This document shows, one piece after another, positions 27,096 to 37,487 of a stretch of 64,000 nucleotides of DNA (within the stretch, counting starts at the first letter, position 1; each line of letters starts with the position of its first letter). The position numbers were made by a program, and so were the translations under genes. The stretch is from Bacteroidota bacterium (GTDB lineage: Bacteria; Bacteroidota; Bacteroidia; AKYH767-A; OLB10). The notes under the pieces were generated by a model that did not search any database, was not told where the DNA came from, and worked only from the letters and a program-made list of their open reading frames with translations. The DNA lies in the NCBI GenBank assembly GCA_016709725.1, contig JADJMG010000008.1:1-64000 (forward strand), read 5' to 3'.

Positions 27096-28096
27096 AAAAA
27101 ATTTTAATTATTTATACCGGTGGAACCATCGGAATGCAACATGATAAAAAAGGATCTTTAGTTCCTTTTGATTTTGGCAAAGTGAACGAACAAGTTCCCG
27201 AGTTAAATCATTTAGGTTGCAAATTAACGCATCATGCTTTTTCAAAACTCATCGACAGTTCAAATGTGACACCTGCTTTTTGGGTAGAGTTGGCTCAAAC
27301 GATTGAAAAAAATTATTCGAAGTTTGATGGATTTGTTATACTTCACGGAACAGATACGATGTCATACTCAGCATCGGCTTTAAGTTTTATGCTTGAGAAT
27401 TTAGCGAAGCCCGTTATCTTCACGGGATCACAACTACCGTTAGGGGCTATCCGAACTGATGCAAAAAGAAATTTAATATCGGCGGTGGAAATTGCAGCAG
27501 GAAAAGTATTAGTGCCGGAAGTTTGCATTTATTTTAGTCACCGACTTTTTAGAGGGAATCGATCTGAAAAATTTAACTCCGCCATGTTCGAAGCTTTTCA
27601 GTCGCCAAATTGTCCGCCCTTAGCCAATGTTGGAGTAAATGTAGATTACAATCACGACATCATCGCTAAACCCAGCAAGAAAAAATTAATTGTCCATACT
27701 AAATTGGAAACGAGCATTGGACTATTCCGTCTTTTCCCTGGCATTTCCGATGTTTGGTTAAAAAATATTCTAAACATGCCATCACTCAAAGCGATTGTAA
27801 TGGCTACTTATGGAAGTGGCAATGCGCCCAATGATGCAGCATTTATTAAAACACTTTCGGGTGCCATCAAAAAAGGATTGATTGTAATTAATGTTTCACA
27901 ATGTTCGGGTGGAAGTGTGACACAAGGAAAATATGCAACGAGTAAACATTTGGAAGAGATGGGAGTTGTTGATGGTGCCGATTTAAATGCAGAAGCAGCT
28001 TTAACAAAGTTGATGGTTTTGTTGGGACAATATCCGAATGATGCTAAAAAAGTAAAAAAGTTGATGACGACGAGTCTTTGTGGGGAAATGTCGTGA
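27092..28096 (+). CDS. Type I asparaginase
   Basis: 334 residues. The first catalytic threonine, T12, lies in IIYTGGTIGM. The second motif HGTDTM is at residues 85-90, followed by a Lys in the RTDAKRNL segment. There is no signal peptide, so it is the cytoplasmic type that deaminates asparagine to aspartate plus ammonia. It is co-transcribed with tatD-like via a 4-base overlap. A palindrome TCCCGATAGCTATCGGGA sits seven bases after the stop. Confidence 0.93.
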   Translation: MKKILIIYTGGTIGMQHDKKGSLVPFDFGKVNEQVPELNHLGCKLTHHAFSKLIDSSNVTPAFWVELAQTIEKNYSKFDGFVILHGTDTMSYSASALSFMLENLAKPVIFTGSQLPLGAIRTDAKRNLISAVEIAAGKVLVPEVCIYFSHRLFRGNRSEKFNSAMFEAFQSPNCPPLANVGVNVDYNHDIIAKPSKKKLIVHTKLETSIGLFRLFPGISDVWLKNILNMPSLKAIVMATYGSGNAPNDAAFIKTLSGAIKKGLIVINVSQCSGGSVTQGKYATSKHLEEMGVVDGADLNAEAALTKLMVLLGQYPNDAKKVKKLMTTSLCGEMS

Positions 28097-28102
28097 TGGG
28101 AG

Positions 28103-28120
28103 TCCCGATAGCTATCGGGA
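28103..28120. repeat. 18-base palindrome TCCCGATAGCTATCGGGA
   Basis: Perfect palindrome just after the asparaginase stop. Another copy (16 bases of it) lies at 29487-29502 and a half-site (AGCTATCGGG) at 37065-37074. It has no T run, so it is more likely a dispersed element than a terminator. Confidence 0.7.
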
Positions 28121-28237
28121 GAGAGAATGGGTGGATTAGTGAATTGCAATTGTTGAACAAACGTTGCGCCCGCTGCGCAAACGCTGCTTCCGCTGCGTTT
28201 AAAATTCCCAATAATCAACATAGAAGCCAATAAAAAA

Positions 28238-28264
28238 GGGCAGCAAGTTATTCACTCACTGCCC
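28238..28264 (-). terminator. Terminator of the OsmC gene
   Basis: Hairpin GGGCAG...CTGCCC followed on the minus strand by TTTTTTATT, 22 bases after the stop codon. Confidence 0.8.
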
Positions 28265-28285
28265 GAATACTCTTTTTTTGAATAA

Positions 28286-28702
28286 CTATGCTTCTAAAGT
28301 TGCATTCAATGTAATGTCTGCATTCAAAGATTTTGAGATGGGACAATTTTCTTTTGCATTTTGAGCGGCTGCTTCAAATTGCTCGGCCGACATTCCAGGA
28401 ACTTTAGCTTTCACAGTAAGATCTACGGTCGTGATTTTTCCTTGATCTAAGGTCACTTTTGCAGATGTATTGATTGATTCATCAACGAATCCATCAGCAA
28501 CAATAAGGAAGCTGAGTTTCATACTATAACAGCCGGCATGAGCTGCGCCAACCAATTCTTCTGGATTCGTTCCAACACCTTCTTCAAAGCGTGATCCATA
28601 AGAAAATTGAATATTATTTAATGCAGTACTTTGCGTACTTACAGTTCCAGTACCTTCTTTTCCAGTACCTTTCCAAGTTGCGGATGCGCGTCTAACGTTC
28701 AT
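28286..28702 (-). CDS. OsmC family peroxiredoxin
   Basis: 138 residues. R38, E49 and the peroxidatic cysteine C58 (AAHAGCYSM) and resolving cysteine C120 (KENCPISKSL) match the OsmC/Ohr family. The YGSRFEEGVGTNPEELVGAAHAG region is OsmC-like rather than Ohr-like. It reduces organic hydroperoxides using thiols. An exact TATCTTTG element (28735-28742) precedes the gene by 33 bases. Confidence 0.93.
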   Translation of the reverse strand: MNVRRASATWKGTGKEGTGTVSTQSTALNNIQFSYGSRFEEGVGTNPEELVGAAHAGCYSMKLSFLIVADGFVDESINTSAKVTLDQGKITTVDLTVKAKVPGMSAEQFEAAAQNAKENCPISKSLNADITLNATLEA

Positions 28703-28734
28703 AATAAATTTAGTTTAAATTGTTTTTAGAGATG

Positions 28735-28742
28735 CAAAGATA
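28735..28742 (-). promoter_or_regulatory. -7 element of the OsmC gene
   Basis: Minus-strand TATCTTTG, exact TAnnTTTG, 33 bases upstream of the ATG. The region further upstream holds GGCAAATT-type repeats. Confidence 0.5.
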
Positions 28743-28900
28743 GGCAAATTGGCAAGTTGGTAGGTTAGTAAATTGGCAAATTGCTTCGCTCTGCTGCTGG
28801 TGTGTTGAGGCTTCGCAATGGTGATCCCTATAGTGATATGATTTTTCATACTCATTGATGTAGATGGATTTAGGATGAGATTCATCGCTTAATTGAAAAA

Positions 28901-28928
28901 GAAGGATCAAGGCATGTCTTGATCCTTC
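28901..28928 (-). terminator. Third hairpin after tRNA-Ser
   Basis: 11-base perfect stem GAAGGATCAAG / CTTGATCCTTC with a six-base loop, followed on the minus strand by TTCTTTTTC. It is downstream of the two CCCAGAAGC hairpins. Confidence 0.65.
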
Positions 28929-28950
28929 GTCTAGGCCTAAAAAATTAAAA

Positions 28951-28985
28951 ACCCCCAGAAGCAGAGCAAGCACGCTTCTGGGGGT
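28951..28985 (-). terminator. Second hairpin after tRNA-Ser (CCCAGAAGC family)
   Basis: 12-base stem ACCCCCAGAAGC / GCTTCTGGGGGT with an 11-base loop, followed on the minus strand by TTTTTAATTTTTT. Confidence 0.75.
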
Positions 28986-29022
28986 AGTTATATTAAATTT
29001 TTCGATTCTCTAGACCAAAGAA

Positions 29023-29066
29023 AACCCAGAAGCGTGCCCGCGCTTAGCGGGATCTGCTTCTGGGTT
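29023..29066 (-). terminator. First hairpin after tRNA-Ser (CCCAGAAGC family)
   Basis: Outer stem AACCCAGAAGC / GCTTCTGGGTT with an inner CCCGC...GCGGG stem. On the minus strand it is followed by TTTTCTTTGG, and it begins two bases after the tRNA end. Confidence 0.75.
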
Positions 29067-29152
<86 letters not shown>

Positions 29153-29652
29153 GGGTCATTATCGATTCACTTCCTGAGATTTGTTCGGCCACCTCACTTA
29201 CGCTTTTACTTCAGTGAACAGGACTGATGCCTCTCGGGTTCATTTTAGTCTTAAAAACGTGAATTGGAGTGCGAAGATAATGTATTTCACAGAAATTTCT
29301 GAAGTTTTTAATTCTTCTCTCTGTTTTTCTTGTTCACTCTCAATGGTTCTCACTCTCTCCCTTTCCTCGCACTCACACTGTATCTCACACTGTTAAATCT
29401 GCCCTCGAGAGCCTCAGGTAGCATTATGCTACAAAAGAAAGCCCTCGCACTCACACACTTTCTCGCTCTCCTATTACTCGCTCTCACCCGATAGCTATCG
29501 GGACTCTTTCTCACTCTCCAATTCCTCGCTCTCAAAACTCCCTCTACTATCAGCTTAGTAGCCTATAAAATGAGAACATTCGCCAAAAAAATTTAAATTT
29601 TCTATGTTTTCAATATGAAATGTTTTTACTTTTCCATTCAAATACATCAAAC
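29153..29652. other. Non-coding, CTC/CTCTCGC-rich low-complexity region
   Basis: 500 bases without a credible gene. From about 29310 to 29535 it is packed with CTCACTCTC/CTCGCTCTC words. It also contains the shared 15-mer at 29403-29417 and a CCCGATAGCTATCGGG palindrome at 29487-29502. The same kind of words appear at 24540-24720. Confidence 0.5.
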
Positions 29653-32250
29653 ATGAATCAATTTTACAAAACTCTCATATCGATACTGCTTGCATTCACT
29701 GCAGTTTGTCTTCTAACGCATAATGTCAAAGCGCAATGCGGTGTAGAAGCGAAAATTAATATTATGGGTGGCACTGCTACTTGTGGCTATTTTGCAGATA
29801 CAGCAAGTTTTCAGCCTGGATGGATTGGATATAAATATGAGTGGAGAATCAACGACTATCCACCCATCACTCAATATTCTGTTCCAACTATTATGTACGA
29901 TCAATTGGGTGCTGGTTTCAACCGATTACAATTAATTGTTTATGGTACGAATCCATCTACCCTTGACAGCTGCATTGATGAATATACGAATATTTTTCAG
30001 GCTACAGGTGATGCTGCCTTTCCTGAATTTGATGTTTCAGTAAGCGGAAATACGGTTACCTTTAATGGGACTTACAAAGGCGGTCCATTCTTCGCAGCAC
30101 CCTCAAGTATTGTTTACGATTTTGGTGATGGAACACAATCTACTTCTAATTCATTCTTTGAATCACATACCTATACAAATGCCGGAGTAAAATCGGTTAA
30201 TCTATATATTCAAATGTTCAATACCAATACTAATACTACTGTATATGGGCAATTCTTCAAAGATGTTAATATTGGCACTGGAGCTTCCAATGTAGAATTT
30301 GTGAATGTACAAGACTTTACAATTTGCGATTCAGCAGCGATAAATGCATCAAGCAATCCGCCATTTACTAGTGGAAATTTCCAAGAGAACTTTAATTTTT
30401 CTGGCAATTCCCCTGTAAACGGTAGTTATGTTCACGCACAATTAATTGATGTCCCTGGTCATGATTTTATTACCATTGAAGGAGGAGCTGCAGGCGCATC
30501 TTATGATCGCACAAACTATTTAGTTAAATTAAATGATTGTGATATTTTCCCTGATACTGTAAGTGGATACGTATTTGATGATTTAAACTACAATGGTATA
30601 AAAGAACCTGGTGAACCTGGAATGGCAGGCTTCACCATTTACATCTCATCTAATTGCAATACTGAAACTTTTTCTTCAGTACCCGCTGGATATAGTACTA
30701 CTACCGATACTGCGGGTTATTACAACATCATGGTTCCTCATTATGGAGTAAAAGTTGTTATGGGTTTGCCTTCAAATTACACCGTTACCTATCCTGCAAA
30801 TAATTATTATAATGTAAATTTTTCATCGGGCACGATACATCCTGGACATGATTTTGGTGTGTCCGCCTTATCCGTTCATATTTGCGGACGCACCTATCTC
30901 GATGATAATAACGATAGTTTATATAACACAGGAGAGGGCATATTACCTGGCGTGATGTTAACTTCTACGAATACCATCACCGGATTAGTTTATCATACTT
31001 ATTCTGGTAGCAATGGAAACTATTGCTTCGACTTACCTCCCGGAAATTTTGTAGTGCGTCCGGTCAACGCCCCTCTCGACAGTGCTACATTTACTCCGGA
31101 TAGTTTAATTGTAAATGGAGGAACAGGCGGAAATTACAACAATCGAAATTTCGGATACCTAAGCCCAGTACCCACTGATTTTCATCTCCAATTAATTACT
31201 GCAGATGATGCGCGACCAGGATTCGATTTTAACTTAACGTGCAGATTAAATAATACAGGATATATCAAAAGTAAAGGTAATCTCGTATTAAATTATGATC
31301 CGCTGCTGACTCCTCTTAGTGTTAATCCTGCGAATGGAATCATCAACACACTCGCATACACCATCACCTGGATCACTGATTCTATTGCTCCAGGGTTATC
31401 TTCGCATTATAATGCATTGTTTAATCTCCCTGCGGCTACTCCATTGGGATCGCTCTTAGTTAATAGCGCAACCATTACGGGTACTACTGGTACCTTGGAG
31501 TATGACTTCACTGACAACACAAGCAATCTTAACAAGACTGTCGTTGGTTCCTTCGATCCGAATGACAAAAAAGTAACACCGGAAGGATTGGGTGCTACTG
31601 GTGATGTTTTACATAATACGCATTTCGACTACCGAATACGTTTTCAAAATACAGGAACAGCCTCTGCTATTCATGTTTTTGTGATGGATACTATAGACAG
31701 CGATCTTGATCTTAACACACTCGTGATTCATCGTGCAAGTCATCCCTATGATTTGGTGATCAATGGAAATATTCTCACATGGCGTTTCTTTAACATCAAC
31801 CTTCCTGATAGTAACGCTAATGAACCCGCTAGTCATGGTTTCATTGAGTATAGCATCTTACCTAAACCCGGACTTACCGATGGTACGACCATCGAAAATG
31901 AAGCTGCTATTTATTTCGATTTCAACCAACCTGTGATTACAAACACTACACTCAATACAATGCAATCATCATTGGCAAGTATTGAAAATATTGATGCAAA
32001 TGATCAGTTGTTAGTTTTTCCAAATCCAGCTACACAAGACTTAACTATTCTACCTCGATTTGAAATTTCAGGGATGGTTGATGTGTCGGTGCTTGACATT
32101 TTGGGTAAAAATATTCAAACCGTTTATCATGGAGAGTTTGTAAAATCATCTTCATTCAAAGCAGATGTCAGCAAACTCAGTAAAGGGATGTATTTGTTGC
32201 GAATACAACATAAAGGTGGTACTTCGCAGGTAAAATGGATTAAACAATAG
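29653..32250 (+). CDS. T9SS surface protein with PKD, SdrD-B-like and DUF7619-like domains
   Basis: 866 residues from the ATG at 29653; an earlier ATG at 29620 would place 11 extra residues ahead of the signal peptide. The signal peptide ends near NVKAQ. A PKD unit (VYDFGDGTQSTSN, about 155-200) and two Cna-B/SdrD-like beta units (GYVFDDLNYNGIKEPGEPG and RTYLDDNNDSLYNTGEG) come next. A conserved-repeat/DUF7619-type domain follows (DPNDKKVTPEG, FRIQNTGTASA-like strands, IYFDFNQPVITN). The T9SS type A sorting domain (VFPNPATQDLTI, LSKGMYLLRIQH) closes it. It is secreted to the surface; no enzymatic motif is seen. It ends in a CCCAGAAG-family terminator. Confidence 0.88.
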   Translation: MNQFYKTLISILLAFTAVCLLTHNVKAQCGVEAKINIMGGTATCGYFADTASFQPGWIGYKYEWRINDYPPITQYSVPTIMYDQLGAGFNRLQLIVYGTNPSTLDSCIDEYTNIFQATGDAAFPEFDVSVSGNTVTFNGTYKGGPFFAAPSSIVYDFGDGTQSTSNSFFESHTYTNAGVKSVNLYIQMFNTNTNTTVYGQFFKDVNIGTGASNVEFVNVQDFTICDSAAINASSNPPFTSGNFQENFNFSGNSPVNGSYVHAQLIDVPGHDFITIEGGAAGASYDRTNYLVKLNDCDIFPDTVSGYVFDDLNYNGIKEPGEPGMAGFTIYISSNCNTETFSSVPAGYSTTTDTAGYYNIMVPHYGVKVVMGLPSNYTVTYPANNYYNVNFSSGTIHPGHDFGVSALSVHICGRTYLDDNNDSLYNTGEGILPGVMLTSTNTITGLVYHTYSGSNGNYCFDLPPGNFVVRPVNAPLDSATFTPDSLIVNGGTGGNYNNRNFGYLSPVPTDFHLQLITADDARPGFDFNLTCRLNNTGYIKSKGNLVLNYDPLLTPLSVNPANGIINTLAYTITWITDSIAPGLSSHYNALFNLPAATPLGSLLVNSATITGTTGTLEYDFTDNTSNLNKTVVGSFDPNDKKVTPEGLGATGDVLHNTHFDYRIRFQNTGTASAIHVFVMDTIDSDLDLNTLVIHRASHPYDLVINGNILTWRFFNINLPDSNANEPASHGFIEYSILPKPGLTDGTTIENEAAIYFDFNQPVITNTTLNTMQSSLASIENIDANDQLLVFPNPATQDLTILPRFEISGMVDVSVLDILGKNIQTVYHGEFVKSSSFKADVSKLSKGMYLLRIQHKGGTSQVKWIKQ

Positions 32251-32264
32251 TTTAAAATTTATCT

Positions 32265-32317
32265 ACCCCCAGAAGTGTTCCCGCATTTAGCGGGATCTGC
32301 TTCTGGGGTTTTTGTTT
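32265..32317 (+). terminator. CCCAGAAGC-family terminator after the T9SS protein
   Basis: Stem CCCCAGAAG / CTTCTGGGG with an inner CCCGC-ATTTA-GCGGG hairpin, then GTTTTTGTTTT. It is nearly the same sequence as the hairpin at 29023-29066. Confidence 0.8.
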
Positions 32318-32351
32318 TAAAAAATTGAAGGGTTAGAATTAAAGAATTTAA

Positions 32352-32359
32352 TATCTTTC
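32352..32359 (+). promoter_or_regulatory. Possible -7 element of the SusC/SusD operon
   Basis: TATCTTTC, one mismatch to TAnnTTTG, four bases before the SusC start, with TTG 24 bases upstream. Confidence 0.4.
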
Positions 32360-32362
32360 CCC

Positions 32363-35300
32363 ATGATTAAACGTTACCTCCTGCTCATCCTGTTTTTCCA
32401 TTCTCTGCTGAATCTCAACGCACAACAAATTACTATTTCTGGAACGGTCGTCGCTGTAGATGATGGGTCGGCGCTACCTGGTGTTAGTATTGTGGTAAAA
32501 GGTTCCACTCAGGGAACCATTACTGACTTGGATGGAAAATATTCCATTACGGTTTCATCCAGCAAAGATTCGTTGCAGTTTTCTTATCTCGGCATGCTTA
32601 CACAGTTAATCGCCATAAATAATCAAGTGGTGATAAATGTGAAAATGGTGGCAGATCAAAAAACATGAATGAAGTTGTAGTCACCGCGTTGGGCATCAAA
32701 CGTGAAAAAAAGGCGCTTGGCTATTCGGTGCAAGAGATCAAAGGAATGGAAATGCAGACGGCCCGAGATGCGAGTTTTATCAATCAGTTATCGGGAAAAG
32801 TAGCAGGATTAAATATTTCATCTACGACAGGCGGACCTGGTTCTTCGAGTCGGATTGTTTTACGTGGCGTAACTTCACTCAGTGGAAGTAATCAAGCATT
32901 AATTGTGATTGATGGTGTACCGATGGAAAATAATACTTCCAATAATACAACACAGTGGGGCGGACGCGATTATGGAAATGGATTGAGTGATATAAATCCA
33001 GATGATATAGAATCGATAAGTGTTTTAAAAGGAGCCAACGCGGCTGCACTGTATGGTTCACTCGCAGCGAATGGTGTGATTGTGATTACAACGAAGAAAG
33101 GAACAGCATCAAAAGGAATTGGAGTTACTTTTAATAGTTCAACTACTGTAGAACTTCCGTATATCCACACCAAATTTCAAGATGTATATGGAGCTGGTCG
33201 CAATGGACAATTTGAAGGTCCGTGGACAATGGTGAATGGAATTCCCACTTACAATACTGCAAGTGCTAATGCATTTGGAAGTTGGGGTCCGAAGATGGAA
33301 GGACAAACCATTCGCGATTGGGATGGACAAGTTCGTGCATTCAATCCAGAACCAGATAATTATAAATCCTATTTCCAAACTGGTGTGACAGGAGTAAATA
33401 ATATTTCGTTGCAAGGTGGCAATGATAAAGTAACGTATCGCCTATCTGCAGGAAATTTTACTACGAAAGACATTGTTCCGAACACAACTTTAAATCGTAC
33501 CAATGTAACGGCAAGAACCGCTGCAGCTATCTCCGAAAAATTAAGCATTGATGTATCGGTGACTTACAGTCATCAAGTAGCGGAAAACCGTTTAGGACTT
33601 GCCAATAGTTTTAGTGCTCCCAGAAATTATGTGATGATGCCGCGCAACATTAGTGCTGCTTCTCTTGAAAATTACATGATGGATGCTAGTGGAAAAGAAA
33701 AAACTTGGTTCACGAATTGGAATTGGATGACCAATCCCTATTGGCAAAGAAAATATGAGTTAAATTCGGATAGCCGCGACCGTTTGATTGGAATTGTTTC
33801 GGCCAGCTATCAAATTCTTCCTCGACTCAGAGGGATGATTCGCTCGAATGCTGATTTTAATTTCCGCAGAAATGATGAGCGTGAAGCTTATAATGGAATT
33901 TCAAATTCACTAGGATCATTTTCCAATGGCTGGTCGACATACAAGCAGTATCAAAGCGATTTTCTTTTTACTTATGATAATCAAATCACTGATGATTTAA
34001 CGTATGTATTAAACTTAGGCGGAAGCACCTTGCAAAAACGCGACGAGACTACTTCAGAAAAAACAGATGGTGGATTAGCCATTCCTTACTTTTATAGTAT
34101 TGAGAACAGTGTAAATCGACCTACGGTTAGTCATCGTTTAACCGAAAGCCGGACCAACGGATTGTATTCCTTCGTACAATTTTCATACAAGACCTGGCTT
34201 TTTCTTGATGTGACTGCACGTAATGATTGGAGCAGCACTTTGCCAAAATCGAATCGATCTTATTTTTATCCCTCAGTGAGTTCTGGATTTGTTTTTACCG
34301 AAGCTTTGGATTGGAAACAAAATATATTATCCTTCGGAAAGCTACGTGCATCTTGGGCACAAGTAGGAAGAGATACCGATCCTTATCGCACCAACTATTC
34401 TTATCCCGCTGCTGGCTCTTTCAATGGTGCACCCATGTATCAATTGGATCCTTCCATTCCTTTGCTTAATTTAAAACCGGAGATTACATCAAACATAGAA
34501 TTCGGAACCGAACTTATTTTCTTTAACAATAGAATTGGTGTTGATGTTACGTACTACCGTTCCATTACTAAAAATCAAATTTTACCCGCTAGTGTTTCTG
34601 CTTCCAGTGGATTTGTAAATGCCATTATCAACAGCGGAGAAATTATGAACAAGGGAATTGAAATACAATTAAAAACCAAACCCATCGAAACCAAAAATTT
34701 TCGCTGGAATTTAGATTTCAACTTTGCACATAATAAAAACGAAGTTATCGCATTAACCAATGGTTTAGAAACCTACCAACTTTTTTATCAATGGAATCTT
34801 ACTGTTGAAGCTCGTCCCGGACATGCGTATGGCGATATTGTTGGATACGGAATTAAACGTGATGCGAATGGAAATAAATTGGTAGATGAAAACGGATTAT
34901 ACATCCGCGATTCAAAACCCAAAGTGTTAGGAAACTATAATCCAAAATTTACCGGTGGTGTACAAAATGGATTTAGCTTTAAAAATTTCTCCATGGCTTT
35001 CTTGGTAGACTATCGTGTAGGTGGTGACATGTTTAGCGGAACCAATATGTATGCGAGTGGCTATTCCGGAAATTTAGAAAGCACATTAGAAGGACGTGAT
35101 GCCTGGTATGCTTCCGAAGCAGATCGAATTGCAGCGGGAGTATCGCCTGAGAATTGGGTGGCTACTGGTGGTTATCTTGCAGATGGTGTTACAGAAAGTG
35201 GAGCGGTGAATGCAATTTATGTAAATCCAGAATTATATTGGGGACAATTTTCTGAATGGACAAATGAGATCCACGAAGAATTTATTTACGATGCTAGCTT

Positions 35301-35535
35301 CGTAAAATTGCGTGAGGTAACAATAGGATATCAGTTCCCATCACGCATAAGTGATCGCATGCATCTCCGAGGACTTAGTGTAGCATTAACAGCTCGTAAT
35401 CTCTGGCTCATTTACAGTGGCGCTCCTAATATTGATCCAGAATCATCCTATTCAAATGGTAACGGTCAGGGCTATGAGATTTATTCATGGCCTACGCGCA
35501 GAAGCATTGGCGTTAACATTAAAATTACTCTTTGA
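32363..35535 (+). pseudogene. SusC/RagA-type TonB-dependent outer-membrane receptor, one frameshift
   Basis: About 1057 residues if one base is restored. The signal peptide ends near NLNAQQ. A CarboxypepD-reg-like domain (ISGTVVAVDDGSALPGVSIVVKG, up to about residue 95) follows, then the TonB box and plug. The plug shows the SusC signature NEVVVTALGIKREKKALGYS, TGGPGSSSRIVLRGVTS and VLKGANAAALYGS. A long beta-barrel ends YSWPTRRSIGVNIKITL. The frame breaks at 32658-32663, where six A's instead of seven turn QKNMNEVVV into a stop; the rest (32665-35535) is open. It imports oligosaccharides or peptides with the SusD partner encoded next. Confidence 0.92.
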
Positions 35536-35545
35536 TCCCATCCTC

Positions 35546-37031
35546 ATGAAAAATAAAATCACACTCTCCCTTCTCTTTTCAGGTTTACTTGTATTATTGA
35601 GCTACAACGGCATGCAAGAAAAGCATGGACGAATTAAATGTAAATCCGAACTCGCCAACTACCACGAATCCTGATTATCTCTTTACGTATTCTGTAGTAA
35701 AAGGAATGAACAGTTACATTACTAATGCCAATGTGCACTATTGGTTAATGATGAATTGGAATATGTATTTTGCTAATTTAGGCGGAGTCGATGTGGGAAA
35801 GGAATATGATAGCAATGATGGCAAAGATGCATTTTGGACAGAGCATTATGCTCAGGCCTTGATGAATGCACGTGAAGTACAAAGACTCACGACTGGCAAC
35901 ACCTATCTCATCAACAAAAATAGCATAGCCAGAATTTGGCAAGTGTATTTATTTTCGCAGCTTACTGATTTGTTTGGCGACATTCCGTATTCACAAGCGT
36001 TACAAGGGGCAACGGGGTTGAACTTTACTCCGGCTTATGATCGACAACTAACTATTTATCCGGCACTCATCAACGAATTAAAACAAGCGACGGCAGCGAT
36101 GGATCCAACGCAAGCAGTATTCCCAACGAATGTAGATCCGATTTATCAGGGTAATATTACCAAATGGACCAACTTCGCCAATTCCCTTCGTTTGCGTTTA
36201 GCGATGCGCATGAGTGTTGTTGATCCATCTAAAGCACAACAAGAAATTGCAGATTTGCAAAATGCAACTTTCATTTCTACAAACAGCGAGAACGCCGTCT
36301 TTCGCTACAACGGAGAAATTCGGAATCCTCTGTACGATTTAATTCAAAGTGGACAAAGTGGTGGCAGAACGTATCCGAGTAAATTTTTAATAGACAAATT
36401 AAAATCAACCAACGATCCGCGCATCGGAGTATTTGCACAAGTCACTACCGAATCCATTATCATTGGCATTCCTGATTATGAAGGTGTGCCCAATTTAGTT
36501 CCATCCAACTCATCCATCTGGGGTAACTACAATACCGATGCCTCCGATGTATCTAAAATCGGAACTTGGTTTTTAAAACAAGATGCGCCCGGTGTGTTGA
36601 TGAGTGCCGCAGAAGTAAACTTCCTTAAAGCCGAAGCTGCATTGAACGGATGGTGGAGTGGCAGTGCGCAACAGTTATACGAAGATGGGGTGACCGCTAG
36701 TATTCAATCTTACACCGGCTCAGGAATCACAGCAGGACAAATTACAAATTACGTGGCTTCCCTTCCTCCTGTCAATCAAGAAAACATCATTACACAAAAA
36801 TGGATTTCATTTACTTTTCAAAACGGTTACGAAGCCTATGCAGAATATCGTCGGACTGGATTCCCCGTTTACACTGATTACTCAGGAAATCCCATCAACA
36901 CAAATGTATTTCCCAACCGACTCACCTATCCTCCAACAGAAAGTAATTTAAATTCGGCGAACTACAATGCTGCGCTAACGAATCAAGGTGCGGATGTGGC
37001 CGGGACGAAGGTTTGGTGGGATGGGAACTAA
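35546..37031 (+). pseudogene. SusD/RagB-type lipoprotein, frameshift near the start
   Basis: About 495 residues. The start at 35546 encodes a signal sequence (KNKITLSLLFSGLLVLLSYNG). After a one-base slip near 35610-35618 it continues CKKSMDELNVNPNSPT, so the cysteine is the lipidation site. The body (open 35625-37031) has the SusD pattern: LTDLFGDIPYSQAL, WTNFANSLRLRLAMRMS, ALNGWWSG, ending QGADVAGTKVWWDG. It is surface-anchored on the outer membrane, capping the SusC barrel. The length and motifs resemble the SusD-like group often paired with peptide or glycan uptake. Confidence 0.9.
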
Positions 37032-37149
37032 TTCAGAATGCAGAATTCAGAATTAATTCTCTACAGCTATCGGGATAATACAGAATATAGAATTCAGAAC
37101 ACAGTCGCAAGGCTTCGCGATTAGATATTAGATTTTTAAAGTAGTTATT

Positions 37150-37485
37150 ATGAAAAACTGGAAAACGATTACGAGTGAGGATGATGTTCGAAAAATAATT
37201 GATGCTTCGATACTCAAAACACAAATTATTTTCAAAGATAGTTTGAGTTGCGGCATAAGTGCATATGCAAAAGAAAGGCTAGCAGATGGCTCGAGTTTGC
37301 TCGCCCAAAAATCCGAATTCAATTATTTGGATTTATTACAATATCGTGCTGTATCTAATTTTATATCCAATGAATTCGGCATTACCCATCAATCCCCACA
37401 AATCATTGTCATCAAAGATAAAAAAGTAGTTTATCGCGATTCACATCATTCGATTCAGCCTGAGAAGATATTGAAATATTTATAA
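37150..37485 (+). CDS. YtxJ-type bacilliredoxin (BrxC-like)
   Basis: 111 residues, cytoplasmic, no signal peptide. Its motif is SCGIS around C34, followed by the IIVIKDKKVVYRDSHHSI strand (about 88-105), the pattern of YtxJ/DUF2847. These are monothiol bacilliredoxins that remove bacillithiol from proteins, so the organism probably makes bacillithiol. The usual residue after Cys is Pro (TCPIS); here it is Gly. The next gene starts two bases after its stop. Confidence 0.85.
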   Translation: MKNWKTITSEDDVRKIIDASILKTQIIFKDSLSCGISAYAKERLADGSSLLAQKSEFNYLDLLQYRAVSNFISNEFGITHQSPQIIVIKDKKVVYRDSHHSIQPEKILKYL

Positions 37486-37487
37486 AA

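Noticed and set aside
28160..28203. GCGCCCGCTGCGCAAACGCTGC repeats as a terminator or REP
   Set aside because: Imperfect, no T run, and no second copy was seen in the window.
28710..28973. 87-codon minus-strand frame upstream of OsmC
   Set aside because: It spans a terminator and the OsmC promoter; the sequence is low-complexity.
29181..29396. 71-codon frame after tRNA-Ser
   Set aside because: Made of CTC/TCT repeats; no start signal or homology-like pattern.
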